Below are positions 13,145 through 13,716 of a stretch of DNA of 13,716 bases, piece after piece; the first letter of the stretch is position 1; the number at the start of each line of letters is the position of its first letter. The position numbers and the translations under genes are program-made. The notes beneath the pieces are model-generated. The model did not search any database, was not told the DNA's origin, and saw nothing but the letters and a program-made list of their open reading frames with translations. The stretch covers positions 1-13,716 of the forward strand of contig JAEXFF010000326.1 in the NCBI GenBank assembly GCA_023400335.1, in the 5' to 3' direction. The DNA is from Bacteroidota bacterium. GTDB taxonomy: Bacteria; Bacteroidota; Bacteroidia; Bacteroidales; Marinifilaceae.

Positions 13145-13716
13145 ATGAAAATCAGACTATTATTGGGGGTGCTTTTGATACCTGTGATAGGGTGGGCGCA
13201 GGAATTACAGAAAGTTTGCGGCGAATACAAATATTATATGCCGGAGAATGTGTCTTTAAGTGAAGCCAAAAGGAAAGTTTTGGAAGAAGCGAAGATAGCA
13301 GCTTTGGCTGAAGCTTTTGGAGTGAGGGTAGCTCAAACAGATATCCTGATAACAAAAGATGAAAACGGAAAAGTGGAAGGGAATTTGATGTCTTTGGGAG
13401 AGAATGAAGTAAAAGGGGAATGGATACAAGATATTGGGGAGCCTCTTTATCATATTTATTATGATACAGAAAAACAGGCTCAGGTAGTCGAAGTTTCAAT
13501 ATGCGGCATGGCCCGTGAAATTATAAGCGCAGGGGTGGTCTATTCTGCTAAAGTGCTCCGGAACGGTACGGAGTTGAAATTTGAGAGTGACAGGTTTAGA
13601 GACGGAGATAGTTTTTATTTATTCTTTCAATCGCCGGTAAAAGGTTATCTGGCCGTTTATCTGATAGATGATGTACAGCATGTCTTTTGTCTTTTGCCTT
13701 ATATGCGCGATATGGA
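13145..13716 (+). CDS. Exported DUF4384-like domain protein (partial, runs off right edge)
   Basis: An open frame of 190 codons to the window end without a stop. Residues 1-19 (MKIRLLLGVLLIPVIGWAQ) are a Sec signal peptide. A segment follows (VCGEYKYYMPENVSLSEAKR, then KVLEEAKIAALAEAFGVRV) resembling the repeat-like N-terminal part of LPP20/FlgT-type or DUF4384 lipoproteins and exported proteins. The visible end (FRDGDSFYLFFQSPVKGYLA, then VYLIDDVQHVFCLLPY) fits the DUF4384 pattern of a GD.....F.SP..GYL core. Function unknown; such proteins are common in Bacteroidota envelopes. It has its own promoter, and its lower GC suggests it is unrelated to the redox locus. Confidence 0.75.
   Translation, partial: MKIRLLLGVLLIPVIGWAQELQKVCGEYKYYMPENVSLSEAKRKVLEEAKIAALAEAFGVRVAQTDILITKDENGKVEGNLMSLGENEVKGEWIQDIGEPLYHIYYDTEKQAQVVEVSICGMAREIISAGVVYSAKVLRNGTELKFESDRFRDGDSFYLFFQSPVKGYLAVYLIDDVQHVFCLLPYMRDM

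Noticed and set aside
1..13716. CRISPR arrays, tRNA or rRNA genes, insertion sequences with transposase
   Set aside because: No spaced direct repeats, no cloverleaf-like or rRNA-like segments and no transposase frames were seen.

Overview
The window looks like a chromosomal stretch from a Bacteroidales bacterium (Bacteroides or Parabacteroides type). The evidence is the repeated TAnnTTTG promoter element, weak A-rich ribosome binding sites, protein sequences typical of gut Bacteroidota and a DUF4384-like exported protein at the right end. This is inference from sequence style; no search was run.

Layout. (1) 1-3577, minus strand: a tight five-gene operon read RibD/DHFR-like reductase > aldo/keto reductase 1 > exported alpha/beta hydrolase > flavin reductase-like protein > sugar O-acetyltransferase, the last interrupted by an in-frame TGA and cut by the window edge. 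(2) 4192-5784, minus strand: a short tautomerase/cupin chimera > Sec-exported flavodoxin > 39-residue orphan Tat signal peptide > NADPH-dependent FMN reductase-like flavoprotein. The orphan signal is in frame with the flavoprotein and separated from it only by a TAA and four codons. (3) 5785-6143: regulatory and repeat DNA with a 26-bp perfect hairpin. (4) 6144-8357, minus strand: two more aldo/keto reductases and a truncated NADPH:F420 oxidoreductase-like gene, divergent from an AraC-family regulator (8485-9303, plus). (5) 9309-10511, minus strand: an MFS efflux permease, divergent from two tandem paralogous AraC-family regulators (10750-12646, plus). (6) 12647-13144: an AT-rich gap, then the start of a DUF4384-like exported protein running off the right edge.

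How it fits together. The genes read as a reductive detoxification and efflux locus: three aldo/keto reductases with complete catalytic tetrads, several flavoproteins, a hydrolase, an acetyltransferase, an MFS pump and three AraC-type sensors. The strongest non-obvious signal is regulatory. The same composite element (TGTAGACA, one base, ATTACAGA, 13 bases, ATTACAGA, so half-sites 21 bp apart) occurs upstream of the RibD operon, the tautomerase/cupin operon and the MFS gene, each time exactly 21 nt from a -7-like box. A fourth copy lies in front of the tandem AraC genes. This implies one regulon, most likely run by one or both tandem AraC proteins.

The locus also shows local decay: several frames are interrupted or truncated, clustered around the hairpin and at the end of the first operon.
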